Origin: an uncultured Flavobacteriaceae bacterium
GTDB lineage: Bacteria > Bacteroidota > Bacteroidia > Flavobacteriales > Flavobacteriaceae
NCBI GenBank assembly: GCA_947502975.1
Contig: CANNBV010000002.1
Coordinates: 248,001-312,000 of the forward strand
DNA: 64,000 nt
Direction of reading: 5' to 3'
The notes beneath the pieces are model-generated. The model was not told the origin of the DNA. It did not search any database and saw only the letters and a list, made by a program, of their open reading frames with translations. The position numbers and the translations under genes were made by a program. Shown here in pieces: positions 9,453-18,305 of the stretch (position 1 is its first letter; each line of letters opens with the position of its first letter).

Positions 9453-10565
9453 TTAATTTTCATTAATCAACAAGTTATTTTGATAGCGATTTCTATTCTG
9501 TGCTACTGCTGCTGTATCTATTTTCATATAACTTCTATGAATCCATTTTTGCTTATCCATATCTTCAGTTGAAAAAACAACATTCCCATTTTTATTCTCG
9601 GTAGTTATTAAGTTTGTTATTGTATTAAGTTTTTTAGAGGTCTTTTTATCACTGTTTTTCACAGCTTTCATATATACTACAATATCTTTTTTAGTTACTG
9701 TAGTATTAACTTTTTCTTGGTCTTTACTAATGGCTTCCACAACCACAGACTCTAAAAGTTTATCCCATAAATCTGTAAAAAGTTGCTTATTATTATAAAC
9801 CTCAATACCATAAATTTCTCCGTTTATAGCATAAGCAAAACCAACAGCATCAGGTATTTTAATTAAATGTTTTAGTTTTTCAAAAATAGAATCTTTACTT
9901 TTTTTAAGTTCTTTGCTTTCTAATGCCAACTGTAAGCTACTATTAGATTCGTTAGCAGTAACATCTACTGCATACCCTTTTTTTGCAGATAATTTTTGGT
10001 TTAGCGATGCGTTTTGTTCGGAGACCTTATCCCAAACTCTACTCTGATTTTTTTCATGTTTAGCAGCTAATTTCAAATCTCTAGAGGATAGCATTTTTGT
10101 GTTAGCACTAAATGAACTAACATTCTCATCAGACCTTTGTTGCCATCGTCCCTGTTCAACACAAAAACTCTCTAATGGAATGTTCTTTGTATTGGGAGGA
10201 ATAATAACATCATAACTAATAGTTCTATCTTGCTTTCCGCCTTTTACAATATCTCCTGAATGTATAAAGATATAATCAGAACTATTATTATCTATGGAAA
10301 GTTTGTTTACTGAGCCCGTTTCCTTAACTGTCACCTCTTTCATTTCCATAGCTTCAGATAGAGTTTTATAAGCCTTGTCTTTTACTTGCTCTTTACCAAT
10401 AAGGATAAAGAGGCTTAGGTTTTGTTCTTTGTGTGGGTCGCCAATAGTAATACCATCTACCTCAAACACTTCTTGAGGAATGACTTCAGATATATTTATT
10501 TTAGTGGGTTCTTCTTTACATCCTGTAATACATAGGAGAAGGCATAAAGCTATAATGGTTTTCAT
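9453..10565 (-). CDS. ARPP-1/DUF6569-like lipoprotein
   Basis: 370-aa predicted lipoprotein: signal peptide with lipobox ending CITGC (Cys16). The body matches the ARPP-1/DUF6569 domain: an N-terminal part with N-L-S-L-F-I-L, then SDYIFIHSGDIVKGGKQDRT (about residues 102-121) and a P-L-E-S-F-C-V-E-Q-G-R-W segment. The family was named for its association with ADP-ribosylglycohydrolases and is linked to NAD/ADP-ribose systems, but no activity is known to me. It is on the opposite strand to its neighbours and forms its own unit. Export to the envelope is unexpected for a partner of cytosolic RNA repair. Confidence 0.7.
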   Translation of the reverse strand: MKTIIALCLLLCITGCKEEPTKINISEVIPQEVFEVDGITIGDPHKEQNLSLFILIGKEQVKDKAYKTLSEAMEMKEVTVKETGSVNKLSIDNNSSDYIFIHSGDIVKGGKQDRTISYDVIIPPNTKNIPLESFCVEQGRWQQRSDENVSSFSANTKMLSSRDLKLAAKHEKNQSRVWDKVSEQNASLNQKLSAKKGYAVDVTANESNSSLQLALESKELKKSKDSIFEKLKHLIKIPDAVGFAYAINGEIYGIEVYNNKQLFTDLWDKLLESVVVEAISKDQEKVNTTVTKKDIVVYMKAVKNSDKKTSKKLNTITNLITTENKNGNVVFSTEDMDKQKWIHRSYMKIDTAAVAQNRNRYQNNLLINEN

Positions 10566-10711
10566 GAATTATTATTTTTTTTGAAGGTAGTACTAGCAAT
10601 ATAAAGAATGAAATGACAATTCGTAAAAGACCTATTTTACTGGGTAAAATGATCATTTGAATGAGTTAATAGTCTATTTATATAATTAAACGTCAATTAG
10701 TATTTTTTGGT

Positions 10712-10742
10712 ATTTACAATATAATCTTTCATCTTTGCACCA
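10712..10742 (+). promoter_or_regulatory. promoter of the S24/S26-like gene
   Basis: Bacteroidota-type arrangement: a TTTTGG box near 10710 and a CATCTTTGC -7 element ending about 10739, close to the consensus TAnnTTTG. It lies about 85 bp upstream of ATG 10823. Confidence 0.5.
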
Positions 10743-10822
10743 GTTCATTGAAACGTTTCTTTTGAAAATTTTATGGGATATGTAATTCAATAGTGGATTA
10801 CATAACTTTTAAAATTGAAATT

Positions 10823-11119
10823 ATGAATTGGAAAATTCAGAAATTAAGTAATGGAGAAACCATTATTTCAAAAGAACCTGGTAATTCTATGTTACCGCTT
10901 TTAAAATCTAAACAACCCGTAAGGTTAATTCCTATAAGTTGGGAAGATTGTAAGGTGGGAGATATTGTTTATTGTAAAGTTCGTGGAAACTGCTTTACAC
11001 ATCTTGTAAAAGGTAAAAATGATAAACGAGGTCTATTGATTGGAAACAATCATGGTAGAATTAACGGATGGACAAAAAATGTGTATGGAAAAGTAGTAGA
11101 AATACTGCCGATGTCATAG
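10823..11119 (+). CDS. small S24/S26 signal-peptidase-like protein
   Basis: 98-aa protein resembling the core of the LexA/signal-peptidase superfamily. It has G-N-S-M-L-P (Ser about residue 22, the nucleophile position), then PVRLIPI, GDIVYCKV, and a T-H-L-V segment followed by IGNNHGRINGW. The expected catalytic Lys is not obvious; the His of T-H-L-V fits the Ser-His dyad of ER-type S26B enzymes. There is no membrane anchor, unlike true signal peptidases. I chose ATG 10823 rather than 10793 because it follows the usual AT-rich leader and starts the recognisable domain. Target unknown. Confidence 0.6.
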   Translation: MNWKIQKLSNGETIISKEPGNSMLPLLKSKQPVRLIPISWEDCKVGDIVYCKVRGNCFTHLVKGKNDKRGLLIGNNHGRINGWTKNVYGKVVEILPMS

Positions 11120-11154
11120 ACATTATTAATTTTAAAACAACAAAAAACACCTAT

Positions 11155-11214
11155 ATGAATCTATTTGTAACACATAACAAGGACGCAAATCTGCGCTATG
11201 ATTGGTATATATAG
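11155..11214 (+). CDS. short ORF of leader unit A (19 aa)
   Basis: ATG-to-TAG frame of 19 codons lying about 30 nt before a strong terminator (11241-11277). It contains GGACGC at 11181-11186, complementary to the GCGTCC 5' arm of that terminator. No homology recognised. It is listed because three other units in the island have the same layout. It may be a leader peptide or chance. Confidence 0.35.
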   Translation: MNLFVTHNKDANLRYDWYI

Positions 11215-11240
11215 AGTAGGTAAATAACATAAAAATTAAA

Positions 11241-11277
11241 AAAAGCGTCCAAAATTATTTATTTGGACGCTTTTTTT
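11241..11277 (+). terminator. terminator of leader unit A
   Basis: Stem AAAGCGTCCAAA/TTTGGACGCTTT with a T7 tail. The 5' arm could alternatively pair with 11181-11186 inside the preceding short ORF. Confidence 0.85.
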
Positions 11278-11428
11278 ATAATTTTTTTTCAATGCCTAAA
11301 TAATGTGTATTGATTAACTACATATCACACCGTCAAGGACTTATAAATCTGAAGTAATTCGGACAAGGTTTCTAGTGTCTAAAATCATCATAATTAATTG
11401 ATTTTCAGTAAATTAAATTAATATTTTA

Positions 11429-11461
11429 TTTGGATATTTCAAATATTCCATTTTATATTTG
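11429..11461 (+). promoter_or_regulatory. strong promoter of leader unit B
   Basis: TTTG at 11429-11432 and a perfect TATATTTG -7 element at 11454-11461, 21 bp apart, matching the Bacteroidota consensus. The surrounding 75 bp are clearly similar to the promoter at 18598-18628 that drives leader unit D. Confidence 0.75.
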
Positions 11462-11488
11462 CACAGCAATAAATAATAATCTTTGAAT

Positions 11489-11560
11489 GTCACCTTGAGC
11501 ATTGGTTGAAATCAAAATATATTTTGATTGAAGCCACACTACGAAGTAGTCGAAAGGTCT
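11489..11560. repeat. flavobacterial dispersed repeat-like segment
   Basis: Begins TGTCACCTTGAGC and ends GTAGTCGAAAGGT, with an internal palindrome ATCAAAATATATTTTGAT. From memory these end motifs recur in short dispersed palindromic elements of flavobacterial genomes. Copy number cannot be checked here. Confidence 0.5.
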
Positions 11561-11582
11561 TTCAAACTAAAAACGAAGTAAC

Positions 11583-11669
11583 ATGTTTAATAAAAGAATA
11601 AACAAAAGTATGACAGGAGAACTAGGTTCTTTAGCATACCCGCTTCGTGACATCTTTCCAGATAAATAG
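11583..11669 (+). CDS. short ORF of leader unit B (28 aa)
   Basis: 28-codon ATG-to-TAG frame downstream of a consensus promoter and followed by a terminator at 11692. It contains GCTTCG (11642-11647), complementary to CGAAGC in the terminator's 5' arm (11697-11702). No recognised homologue. Between this unit and the PcfJ start (11670-11946) I see no other gene. Confidence 0.35.
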   Translation: MFNKRINKSMTGELGSLAYPLRDIFPDK

Positions 11670-11691
11670 ATATCTATTTTTATCATACAAA

Positions 11692-11723
11692 GAGTCCGAA
11701 GCCAAACGTTTCGGACTTTTTTT
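11692..11723 (+). terminator. terminator of leader unit B
   Basis: Stem AGTCCGAA/TTCGGACT with a T7 tail. Confidence 0.8.
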
Positions 11724-11946
11724 GTATGCCTTTTTTTAAAAGTATTGAGCTTAAAACTTCCGAAGAAAATCAATTGAACTGTATCCTTTATAAGGGGTGC
11801 CGAACCGAAAGCATTATGTATTAGATACTGCTTTCTATATAAAAGAAGTAAAAGCCAAATTAAGATATGATTACATACAGCTTAGTAACATGTACTGAAG
11901 GATTAAGTGGCTTTACATAGATAATCATCTAGTAAAGAACTTTGAA

Positions 11947-13311
11947 ATGAAAACAAATTGGAACACACAGAAGAAAATTACAAGACAAGGTGCTTACGTA
12001 GCATTAGTTGAAAAAATTTATAACGAGAATAATAAACCTCAGCGATACAATGGTTCTATAGAATCTATGCTTCGTGAATTCTTTTCTAAAACTAGTAAAA
12101 AGAAGTACTTATGGAAAAGAAAAACACTTAAGAGGCTATTGGTACACATGTATAACCAAAAATGCTATGCTTTGTTAAGAAATTACAGCTACGTAACTGT
12201 TTTGCATAACATTAGTGCATTTGGAAATGTAATTGTAAGAGATATAGAAGACTGGAAAAGTACTAGCTGTAATGAACAAGATCAATTAAACGATTTGATT
12301 GGATACTGCTTTGCGCTTTATAAAACACCTAGTTTTTTAGAACAAGCATTCTTTTTAAGCGATAAAAAACACATGCTTTGGTATGTACAGTTAGGAAAAG
12401 GGAAAAGTGTTAAAGATCTATCGCAGATGCCAATACAACTCACTAGTAAAATGGCACACGAGTTTAGAAATGCACCTTCTTTTTTAACAGTTAATGAAGC
12501 ATTGCGATATGCTCAAGCTATAGGGTTTGGGGCTTCAACCAAAGTTGCAAAATTGATTGCTTTTTCAAGATTATCAATTATAAGAGAAGAGCAAGAAATT
12601 TTTTTGGCAACAGTGGTACAGTTCTTTTCAAAAGAAGATGATTTAAACGTAAATGAATTAGATGATGTTGTGGACTATCTAACACATAAGTATTGTGAGG
12701 ATTCATCTTTTTCAATGAAAAACAGAACCTACAGTGGGTTGTTAAATCAATCTGAAGAATGGCATCGTGTTGTTTACCTGAAAGAAAAGGATACAACATA
12801 TTCTTGGAGTACTTCAGGCATTAAGCCTTTGTATTATGAAGAAATTATTGATAACAAAAAGGTTGTTTACAAAACTGAAGAGCTTTTAAGTTCAGAAGAA
12901 CTTTATGATGAAGGGAGTGCAATGCAACACTGTGTTGCTGAGTATGACAATGATTGTGAAGAAGGGAGATGTTCAATTTTTTCATTGCGAAAAGAAATTG
13001 AAGGAGAACCAGTAAAGCGTTTGGTGACTTTAGAAATAGGTTTGCCAAGCTATGAAATCGTTCAAGCCAAATCTAAATGTAATCAACAACCGGATCGTAA
13101 GTCCATGGAATTAATCAATCACTGGATTGACAATTCCCAGTTGAGGCAAAAATCTGAAGTAGTATATCATCAGCCTCAGAATGAGCCACAGGCTTATGAG
13201 AGATTAGTTGAACGAAGACAAATGAATGAAAGACAAGGTTATGACTCAGCTTTAGTGCTAAAAATAATCTTCTGGATTCTGTATTTCATTTTAAGAACGA
13301 TGATGAATTAA
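11947..13311 (+). CDS. PcfJ-like protein
   Basis: 454-aa protein with a PcfJ-like C-terminal region: the AMQHCVAEYDNDCEEGRCSI segment near residue 325 is the family signature (HC followed by acidic/Gly residues and S-I-F-S-x-R). The N-terminal two thirds are helical and basic, and the extreme C-terminus is hydrophobic (about 435-454), a possible membrane tail. PcfJ is named from a conjugative plasmid but recurs beside RNA-repair genes. Activity is not established. A hairpin at 13316-13342 separates it from rtcB2, so part of transcription may stop there. Confidence 0.7.
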   Translation: MKTNWNTQKKITRQGAYVALVEKIYNENNKPQRYNGSIESMLREFFSKTSKKKYLWKRKTLKRLLVHMYNQKCYALLRNYSYVTVLHNISAFGNVIVRDIEDWKSTSCNEQDQLNDLIGYCFALYKTPSFLEQAFFLSDKKHMLWYVQLGKGKSVKDLSQMPIQLTSKMAHEFRNAPSFLTVNEALRYAQAIGFGASTKVAKLIAFSRLSIIREEQEIFLATVVQFFSKEDDLNVNELDDVVDYLTHKYCEDSSFSMKNRTYSGLLNQSEEWHRVVYLKEKDTTYSWSTSGIKPLYYEEIIDNKKVVYKTEELLSSEELYDEGSAMQHCVAEYDNDCEEGRCSIFSLRKEIEGEPVKRLVTLEIGLPSYEIVQAKSKCNQQPDRKSMELINHWIDNSQLRQKSEVVYHQPQNEPQAYERLVERRQMNERQGYDSALVLKIIFWILYFILRTMMN

Positions 13312-13315
13312 AAAT

Positions 13316-13342
13316 GAGAAGGTGAGAAAATCACCTTCTCTT
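13316..13342 (+). terminator. hairpin between PcfJ gene and rtcB2
   Basis: Perfect 10-bp stem GAGAAGGTGA/TCACCTTCTC with a 5-nt loop. Only a short T-run follows, so termination may be partial. Confidence 0.6.
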
Positions 13343-13355
13343 AAAAACTAAAACA

Positions 13356-14747
13356 ATGGGAAAGAAACTAAGCGGAAAAGACTTAATTAAATTAGGCTTT
13401 CCAAAGAACAATAGTATTAATGTGACTTTAGGTCAGATTAATCGCTATCATAAACGCGTAAAAAAAGAGAAAATATTAACTGAAGCAAAAAAAGTATTAC
13501 TAAATCCTGAAGCCTATAAAGGAGATGGAGTTTGGGGAAAAATAGCAGAGAGCCTGCTAGACCCAGTACATGTGGTAAAACAAAAATTAAACACACATCG
13601 TGCACCATTTCAAATTTATGGAGAAAACGAAATTGACGATCAGGCAAAATACCAATTGTATGATGCTTTAAAGCTACCAATAGCAGTTGCAGGAGCCTTA
13701 ATGCCAGATGCTCATGTAGGCTACGGTTTACCAATAGGTGGTGTCTTGGCAACAAAAGATGCTGTAATTCCTTATGGCGTTGGTGTAGATATTGGTTGCA
13801 GAATGTGTTTAACAATTTATCCCGTAAAAGCCTCTTACTTAAAAGGTAAAAAGCATCAACTGGAAAACATATTGTCAGAACACACCAAATTTGGGATGTA
13901 CGAAACACATAAAGTAAAGCATGATGATCCGGTTTTTGAACGTGAAGAATTTAAAACCATTCCGTTAGTAAAACGCTTAAAGGATAAAGCTTATAAGCAA
14001 TTAGGAACCTCTGGTGGAGGTAATCATTTCGTTGAGTTTGGTGTTATCAGCATCATAGATGGCAATAACGAATGGAACTTACCATTAGGTGATTACTTAG
14101 GCGTGTTATCACATAGTGGCTCACGCGGATTGGGAGCAAACATTGCCAAGCACTATACATATTTAGCCACAAAGCAATGTCCATTACCAAAACACGTACA
14201 GCATTTAGCATGGTTAGATTTAAACACACACGATGGACAAGAATATTGGTTAGCTATGAATTTGGCTGGTGATTATGCAAAAGCGTGTCATGATAATATT
14301 CATAAACGTATTGCAAAACTCTTGGGAGAAAAGCCAATTGCGAAGATTGATAATCATCACAATTTCGCTTGGAAACAAGAGATCAACGGACAAGAATGTA
14401 TTGTACATAGAAAAGGAGCAACACCAGCAAAAAAAGGAGAGTTAGGCATTATTCCAGGATCAATGACTGCACCAGGATTTGTAGTAAGAGGGTTAGGTAA
14501 TACAGAAAGTTTACAGTCGGCATCTCATGGAGCAGGACGTGTACTATCTAGACGCCAATGCAAAATGACATTAACGCAAAGTGCTATAAAAAAAGAATTA
14601 CAAAAGCACGATGTCACTTTAATTGGAGGTGGTATAGATGAAGCACCAATGGCATATAAGAACATTGAAACTGTGATGAAAAACCAACAAGAATTGGTTG
14701 AAATCGTTGGGAAATTCACACCAAAGATTGTGAGAATGGCTAAGTAA
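13356..14747 (+). CDS. rtcB: RtcB RNA ligase, paralogue 2 (PrfH-linked)
   Basis: 463-aa RtcB ligase with the classic motif GVGVDIGCRM (about residue 145), GGGNHFVEFG, SHSGSRG, HRKGATP and the nucleotidyl-accepting His391 in SHGAGRVLSR. It is clearly closer to typical RtcB than paralogue 1. It precedes a nucleotidyltransferase and PrfH. RtcB encoded beside PrfH is known to re-ligate ribosomal RNA cut in the decoding centre after PrfH has released the stalled peptide. I therefore infer that this copy serves ribosome repair, leaving paralogue 1 for tRNA work. Confidence 0.95.
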   Translation: MGKKLSGKDLIKLGFPKNNSINVTLGQINRYHKRVKKEKILTEAKKVLLNPEAYKGDGVWGKIAESLLDPVHVVKQKLNTHRAPFQIYGENEIDDQAKYQLYDALKLPIAVAGALMPDAHVGYGLPIGGVLATKDAVIPYGVGVDIGCRMCLTIYPVKASYLKGKKHQLENILSEHTKFGMYETHKVKHDDPVFEREEFKTIPLVKRLKDKAYKQLGTSGGGNHFVEFGVISIIDGNNEWNLPLGDYLGVLSHSGSRGLGANIAKHYTYLATKQCPLPKHVQHLAWLDLNTHDGQEYWLAMNLAGDYAKACHDNIHKRIAKLLGEKPIAKIDNHHNFAWKQEINGQECIVHRKGATPAKKGELGIIPGSMTAPGFVVRGLGNTESLQSASHGAGRVLSRRQCKMTLTQSAIKKELQKHDVTLIGGGIDEAPMAYKNIETVMKNQQELVEIVGKFTPKIVRMAK

Positions 14748-14750
14748 TAT

Positions 14751-14830
14751 TTGGGCGTTACCACAAGGGTCGGGCTTTCGGCAGTCGCTCTCTGCGAGGA
14801 GCTTCAACAAATGCCTCAATCCCTAACGCA
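14751..14830. repeat. dispersed palindromic repeat (GGGCGTTA...TAACGC)
   Basis: 80-bp non-coding element with terminal inverted repeats (GGGCGTTA near 14753 and CCCTAACGC near 14821) and internal hairpins (GCTC/GAGC, GGTCGGGC). It is GC-rich compared with its surroundings. I recall similar elements in many flavobacterial genomes. It interrupts the rtcB2-nucleotidyltransferase spacing. Confidence 0.6.
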
Positions 14831-14890
14831 AAGGAAAATAGATAAGAATTAATACTAATGGCTAATAGCCAATAGCTAAAGACAAAAAAA

Positions 14891-15445
14891 ATGGGAGCAA
14901 ATCATAACATCAAACGATACGGAGAACAATGGCCAAGCTATAGAATAGAACAAGGCTTGAACATATTAAATAAATTAAAAACATGGGTTATTATATCCGG
15001 AGGTTGGGCTTGGCATTTTATGTCGCCAGAACATCATACAGAATATAAACATGCTCATGATCATAAGGACATAGACATTTTTGTACATCCAAAAGATGTG
15101 GCAAAAGTGATGGTAATATTACAACAACAAGGCTTTAAAAAAGTATGGACGCGATACGACAATATGCCGAGTAATGAAAACTTTAGACGTTACGAAAAAA
15201 TAGATTGGCTAGATTCTGGCAAACAAATAAGAGTCACCATAGATTTTTTTGAATCTAACACAGTAGAAACGATACAAGTTAATGGTTGGACCTTAGTTGA
15301 ACCTAAAACATTGTTAAGCTACTATTCTAACATTCATTCTAGCGATAAGTGTTGGGCTGTCAAGGCGGCTATACAATTAATTGCTATAGGCAAAAGCCCA
15401 ATTGGAAATGTATTACTCTCTAAAAACCCTTTAGAAAAAGTATAA
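14891..15445 (+). CDS. minimal nucleotidyltransferase (pol-beta fold)
   Basis: 184-aa protein with a pol-beta-type nucleotidyltransferase core: GGWAWHF (Gly37-Gly38) followed by the acidic pair D60-x-D62 in KDIDIF. It resembles antibiotic/AbiEii-type nucleotidyltransferases. It lies 3 nt before PrfH and downstream of RtcB2, so it probably belongs to the same RNA-repair unit, perhaps modifying RNA ends or tRNA. No substrate can be read from the sequence. Confidence 0.7.
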   Translation: MGANHNIKRYGEQWPSYRIEQGLNILNKLKTWVIISGGWAWHFMSPEHHTEYKHAHDHKDIDIFVHPKDVAKVMVILQQQGFKKVWTRYDNMPSNENFRRYEKIDWLDSGKQIRVTIDFFESNTVETIQVNGWTLVEPKTLLSYYSNIHSSDKCWAVKAAIQLIAIGKSPIGNVLLSKNPLEKV

Positions 15446-15448
15446 CAC

Positions 15449-16141
15449 ATGGAAACTAAAATTATACAAATTACCTCAGGTCGTGGCCCAGCAGAATGCT
15501 GCTGGGTTGTGGCCCAGGTTTTAAAACTATTTATAAAGACTTTAAAAGAAGAGCAAATAGCATACACCATTCTTCAAAAAGAACAAGGAACAGAAAACCG
15601 AACCATACAATCGGTCACAGTTCAAATTGAAGGAAAAGGTCTCAGTCTATTTTTAGAACCTTGGATAGGTACTATTCAATGGATTGGTATATCCTCATTT
15701 AGACCTCAACATAGGCGGAAAAACTGGTTTGTTGGTCTTTGTGAAATTGAGAACAATCAAACCTTTCAAATCGATGAAAAAGATATTACATACCAAGCCA
15801 CTAGGAGTTCTGGCCCGGGAGGGCAACATGTCAATAAAGTAAGTTCTGCAATAAGGGCTGTTCACAAACCAAGTAACATTCAAGTACTGGTAATGGATAG
15901 CAGATCTCAGCATCAAAATAAAAAAATTGCCAAACAACGTTTGCAAGAAAAGGTTGCTGAATTGCAATTACAAGCTTTGCAAAAGCATGTAAAACATCAG
16001 TGGGAAAACCACCTAAAAGTTGATCGTGGAAATCCTGTTAAGGTATTTAAAGGTTCTGATTTTAAAGCTCAAAAAAAAGAGAAGAATTATAAATCAAAAC
16101 GGAATCAATTAAAAACTGATTTACGTAAACAATTAGAATAA
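15449..16141 (+). CDS. prfH: peptide chain release factor H (PrfH)
   Basis: 230-aa release-factor paralogue with the catalytic GGQ at residues 124-126 inside SSGPGGQHVNK. It lacks the long codon-recognition domain of RF1/RF2, as expected for PrfH, and has a basic C-terminus. PrfH hydrolyses peptidyl-tRNA on ribosomes whose 16S decoding centre has been cleaved, and RtcB then repairs the rRNA. The partner RtcB2 is two genes upstream. Its stop codon overlaps the next start by one base. Confidence 0.93.
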   Translation: METKIIQITSGRGPAECCWVVAQVLKLFIKTLKEEQIAYTILQKEQGTENRTIQSVTVQIEGKGLSLFLEPWIGTIQWIGISSFRPQHRRKNWFVGLCEIENNQTFQIDEKDITYQATRSSGPGGQHVNKVSSAIRAVHKPSNIQVLVMDSRSQHQNKKIAKQRLQEKVAELQLQALQKHVKHQWENHLKVDRGNPVKVFKGSDFKAQKKEKNYKSKRNQLKTDLRKQLE

Positions 16142-16668
16142 TGACACTAGTAAATAACTACATATTTAAAGCATTAGATGCATATCCTTATGAGTTAGAA
16201 GAAGCTATAGAAGCTTTAAATTATGCATTGTCTTATGATGAAAAGAACACCATGGCTTTATGTTTAATGGGACGTATTTATGCAGAAACATTATACGATT
16301 ATGAAAAAGCTAAAACTGTCTTTGCTGAAGCTTTGGCAGAAAATGTAAATGCATTTCATATCTATCCGCATTACCTCAACCTCTTATTATGGAATGAGGA
16401 TTATGAAGAAGCAGAGCGTTTTATCGATTTTGCTTTAACAGTAAAAGGTTCTGATAAAGCGGTGTTGTATTACAAAAAGGCCATCCTTTTTGAGCAACAA
16501 GTGCGTTACAAAGAAGCATTGTTGAATCTTAAACTAGCTAAACGTTTCACATATAACGGAAGCTTTATGAGTGATATTAAGGAAACTAAATCTCGAATCA
16601 AGGATAAGATGCCTAAAAAGAAAGTTTCAAAAAAGAGGAAACAGGATAAGCAAAACAAGAATAAATAA
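16141..16668 (+). CDS. TPR-repeat protein
   Basis: 175-aa protein built of about three to four tetratricopeptide-like helical pairs (for example the repeat near residues 30-60 with ALCLMGRIYAE) and ending in a very basic Lys-rich tail. There is no signal peptide, so it is cytosolic. The basic tail suggests RNA or ribosome contact (inference). Its start overlaps the PrfH stop by one base, indicating translational coupling. Confidence 0.65.
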   Translation: MTLVNNYIFKALDAYPYELEEAIEALNYALSYDEKNTMALCLMGRIYAETLYDYEKAKTVFAEALAENVNAFHIYPHYLNLLLWNEDYEEAERFIDFALTVKGSDKAVLYYKKAILFEQQVRYKEALLNLKLAKRFTYNGSFMSDIKETKSRIKDKMPKKKVSKKRKQDKQNKNK

Positions 16669-16710
16669 TAACAGTAATTACTGCGTAGGTAGTAATCTAA
16701 AATCAAAAAA

Positions 16711-17271
16711 ATGAAATATAATAACAACATAATAATTATAGATTTAGAAGCCACTTGTTGGAACGGAAAAGCTCCACAAGGACAAGTCAATGAGATCATT
16801 GAAATAGGTATATGTGTTCTAAACACATCTACTGGATTAATAACAAAGAATGAAGGTATATTAATTAAACCCGAACGCTCAGAAGTAAGTGCTTTTTGCA
16901 CAGAATTAACAACAATAACCCAAGACCTTTTAGATACTAAAGGTATTTCTTTTGGAGAAGCTTGTACAAGGCTTAGAGAAAATTATAGTGCACATTATTA
17001 CACTTGGGCTAGCTATGGCGCTTATGACTTGAATATGATGAAGAAACAATGTAACATAAGAGGTATTGATTATCCTTTATCTCAAAACCATATTAATGTT
17101 AAGACTTTGTTTTCTGAAACCAAAGGACTAAGAAAAAAAGTAGGAATGAATGGTGCTTTAAATATTCTTGACATTCCATTAGAAGGAACCCATCACAGAG
17201 GCATTGATGACGCTAAAAATATTGCGAAGATTTTGAACTGGTGCATAATGAATAAAACCAAAAACTTCTAA
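16711..17271 (+). CDS. DEDDh 3'-5' exonuclease (Eri1/KapD-like)
   Basis: 186-aa exonuclease of the DEDDh superfamily. Asp11 and Glu13 (IDLEATCW), a middle Asp in Y-G-A-Y-D (about residue 107) and the final H-R-G-I-D-D-A motif give the complete DEDDh set. The sequence is closest in style to Eri1-type RNA exonucleases. It could trim 3' ends of cleaved or processed tRNAs. It lies 42 nt after the TPR gene. A lone TGCGTA half-site at 16682 lacks a partner. Confidence 0.85.
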   Translation: MKYNNNIIIIDLEATCWNGKAPQGQVNEIIEIGICVLNTSTGLITKNEGILIKPERSEVSAFCTELTTITQDLLDTKGISFGEACTRLRENYSAHYYTWASYGAYDLNMMKKQCNIRGIDYPLSQNHINVKTLFSETKGLRKKVGMNGALNILDIPLEGTHHRGIDDAKNIAKILNWCIMNKTKNF

Positions 17272-17311
17272 TAAAACGAAAAAAGACTAAAAAGAAGTAA
17301 TTATTTTTTAC

Positions 17312-17330
17312 TACGTAATAACAACGCGTA
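17312..17330. promoter_or_regulatory. island operator 2 (pseudo-receiver gene)
   Basis: TACGTA-ATAACAA-CGCGTA, N7 spacer. The right edge is 14 bp before the TTTG at 17344-17347, the same geometry as the other three sites. Confidence 0.65.
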
Positions 17331-17380
17331 GTTGAATTGAATTTTTGTCTTATTAAATAGAATTTATAAAGCTAACTATT

Positions 17381-18058
17381 ATGAATAACTCAATTAATGT
17401 TTTTATAATTGAGAATGAACCAATAATTATTGATGCAATTTTGAATGCTTTAGAAGTCATAGGTAAATCAGCATATACTTTTAATATCGAAACAAAAATT
17501 GCAAAAGATTATGATGAAGCATTAGAAGTAATAAGTGTGATAGACAACCATATTGTCTTCAATTTGGTAATGTTAAACATTAATATACCATTGTCAAATA
17601 ACGAGAAACCTTTTTTTGCAGAAGATGTTGGTCTAAAAATTAAAGCATTGTTTACAGAAGCCAAGTTTATAACTTTTAGCTCTAATTGTGATAATTACAG
17701 AATCAATAATATATTGAAAACAATTAACCCTGAAGGCTTTTTTATTAAAAGTGATGTTGATCATAAAGAGCTTGAAAAAGCGGTCAATATGGTCTTATCA
17801 GGTGAAGTATATTATAGCAAAATCATTATGTGCTTAATACGAAAGCATATAGTTAATGATATTGTTTTGGATACTGCCGATAGACAAATTATATATTTTT
17901 TATCTAAAGGAGTAAAAACAAAAAATCTATCAAAATATATTTACCTATCTGATGGAGGTATCCAGCGTCGTAAAAAACGTCTAAAAGAACTTTTTGGAAT
18001 AGATAATGGAAATGACATGATGTTATTAAAGGTAGCCAAAGAGAAAGGATTTATTTAA
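17381..18058 (+). CDS. atypical response regulator with pseudo-receiver
   Basis: 225-aa protein with a receiver-like domain (about residues 5-140) and a C-terminal helix-turn-helix of LuxR/GerE style (about 155-225). The phosphoacceptor Asp is replaced by Asn66 (LVMLNINIP), and the acidic pocket reads E-N-E, so phosphorylation is unlikely. It may respond to a ligand or act constitutively. Its promoter carries the shared operator. It precedes leader units C and D and the tRNA array, which makes it a candidate regulator of the array (inference). Confidence 0.75.
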   Translation: MNNSINVFIIENEPIIIDAILNALEVIGKSAYTFNIETKIAKDYDEALEVISVIDNHIVFNLVMLNINIPLSNNEKPFFAEDVGLKIKALFTEAKFITFSSNCDNYRINNILKTINPEGFFIKSDVDHKELEKAVNMVLSGEVYYSKIIMCLIRKHIVNDIVLDTADRQIIYFLSKGVKTKNLSKYIYLSDGGIQRRKKRLKELFGIDNGNDMMLLKVAKEKGFI

Positions 18059-18149
18059 GTTTTTTTATTGTTGGAATAAACTTAAAAGTTAAACCCAAAT
18101 AGGTTTAAATAAAAAACAACAAATAAAAATGCCATATTTGCAAAACAAA

Positions 18150-18272
18150 ATGAGTACAAAACAGATACATAAACAACCGATGTCGCGCTTTAATGAATGT
18201 GGCGATTATAGATGGGCAGTCATTTTACTGAGTACCATTACAGGACGTTTTGTATCTAATTTTAAGTGTTGA
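18150..18272 (+). CDS. short ORF of leader unit C (40 aa)
   Basis: 40-codon ATG-to-TGA frame just after a CATATTTG -7-like element (18133-18140). It contains GGACG (18243-18247), complementary to CGTCC in the following terminator (18309-18313). No homologue recognised. Confidence 0.35.
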   Translation: MSTKQIHKQPMSRFNECGDYRWAVILLSTITGRFVSNFKC

Positions 18273-18305
18273 ATATGATTTAAATACTATTAAAACTATA
18301 ATATG

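Noticed and set aside
11489-11560. CRISPR-like repeat
   Set aside because: Single palindromic element with no spaced copies and no cas genes; it fits a dispersed palindromic repeat.
16682-16687. Island operator before the DEDDh exonuclease
   Set aside because: Only one TGCGTA half-site is present, with no partner at the right spacing and no TTTG element.
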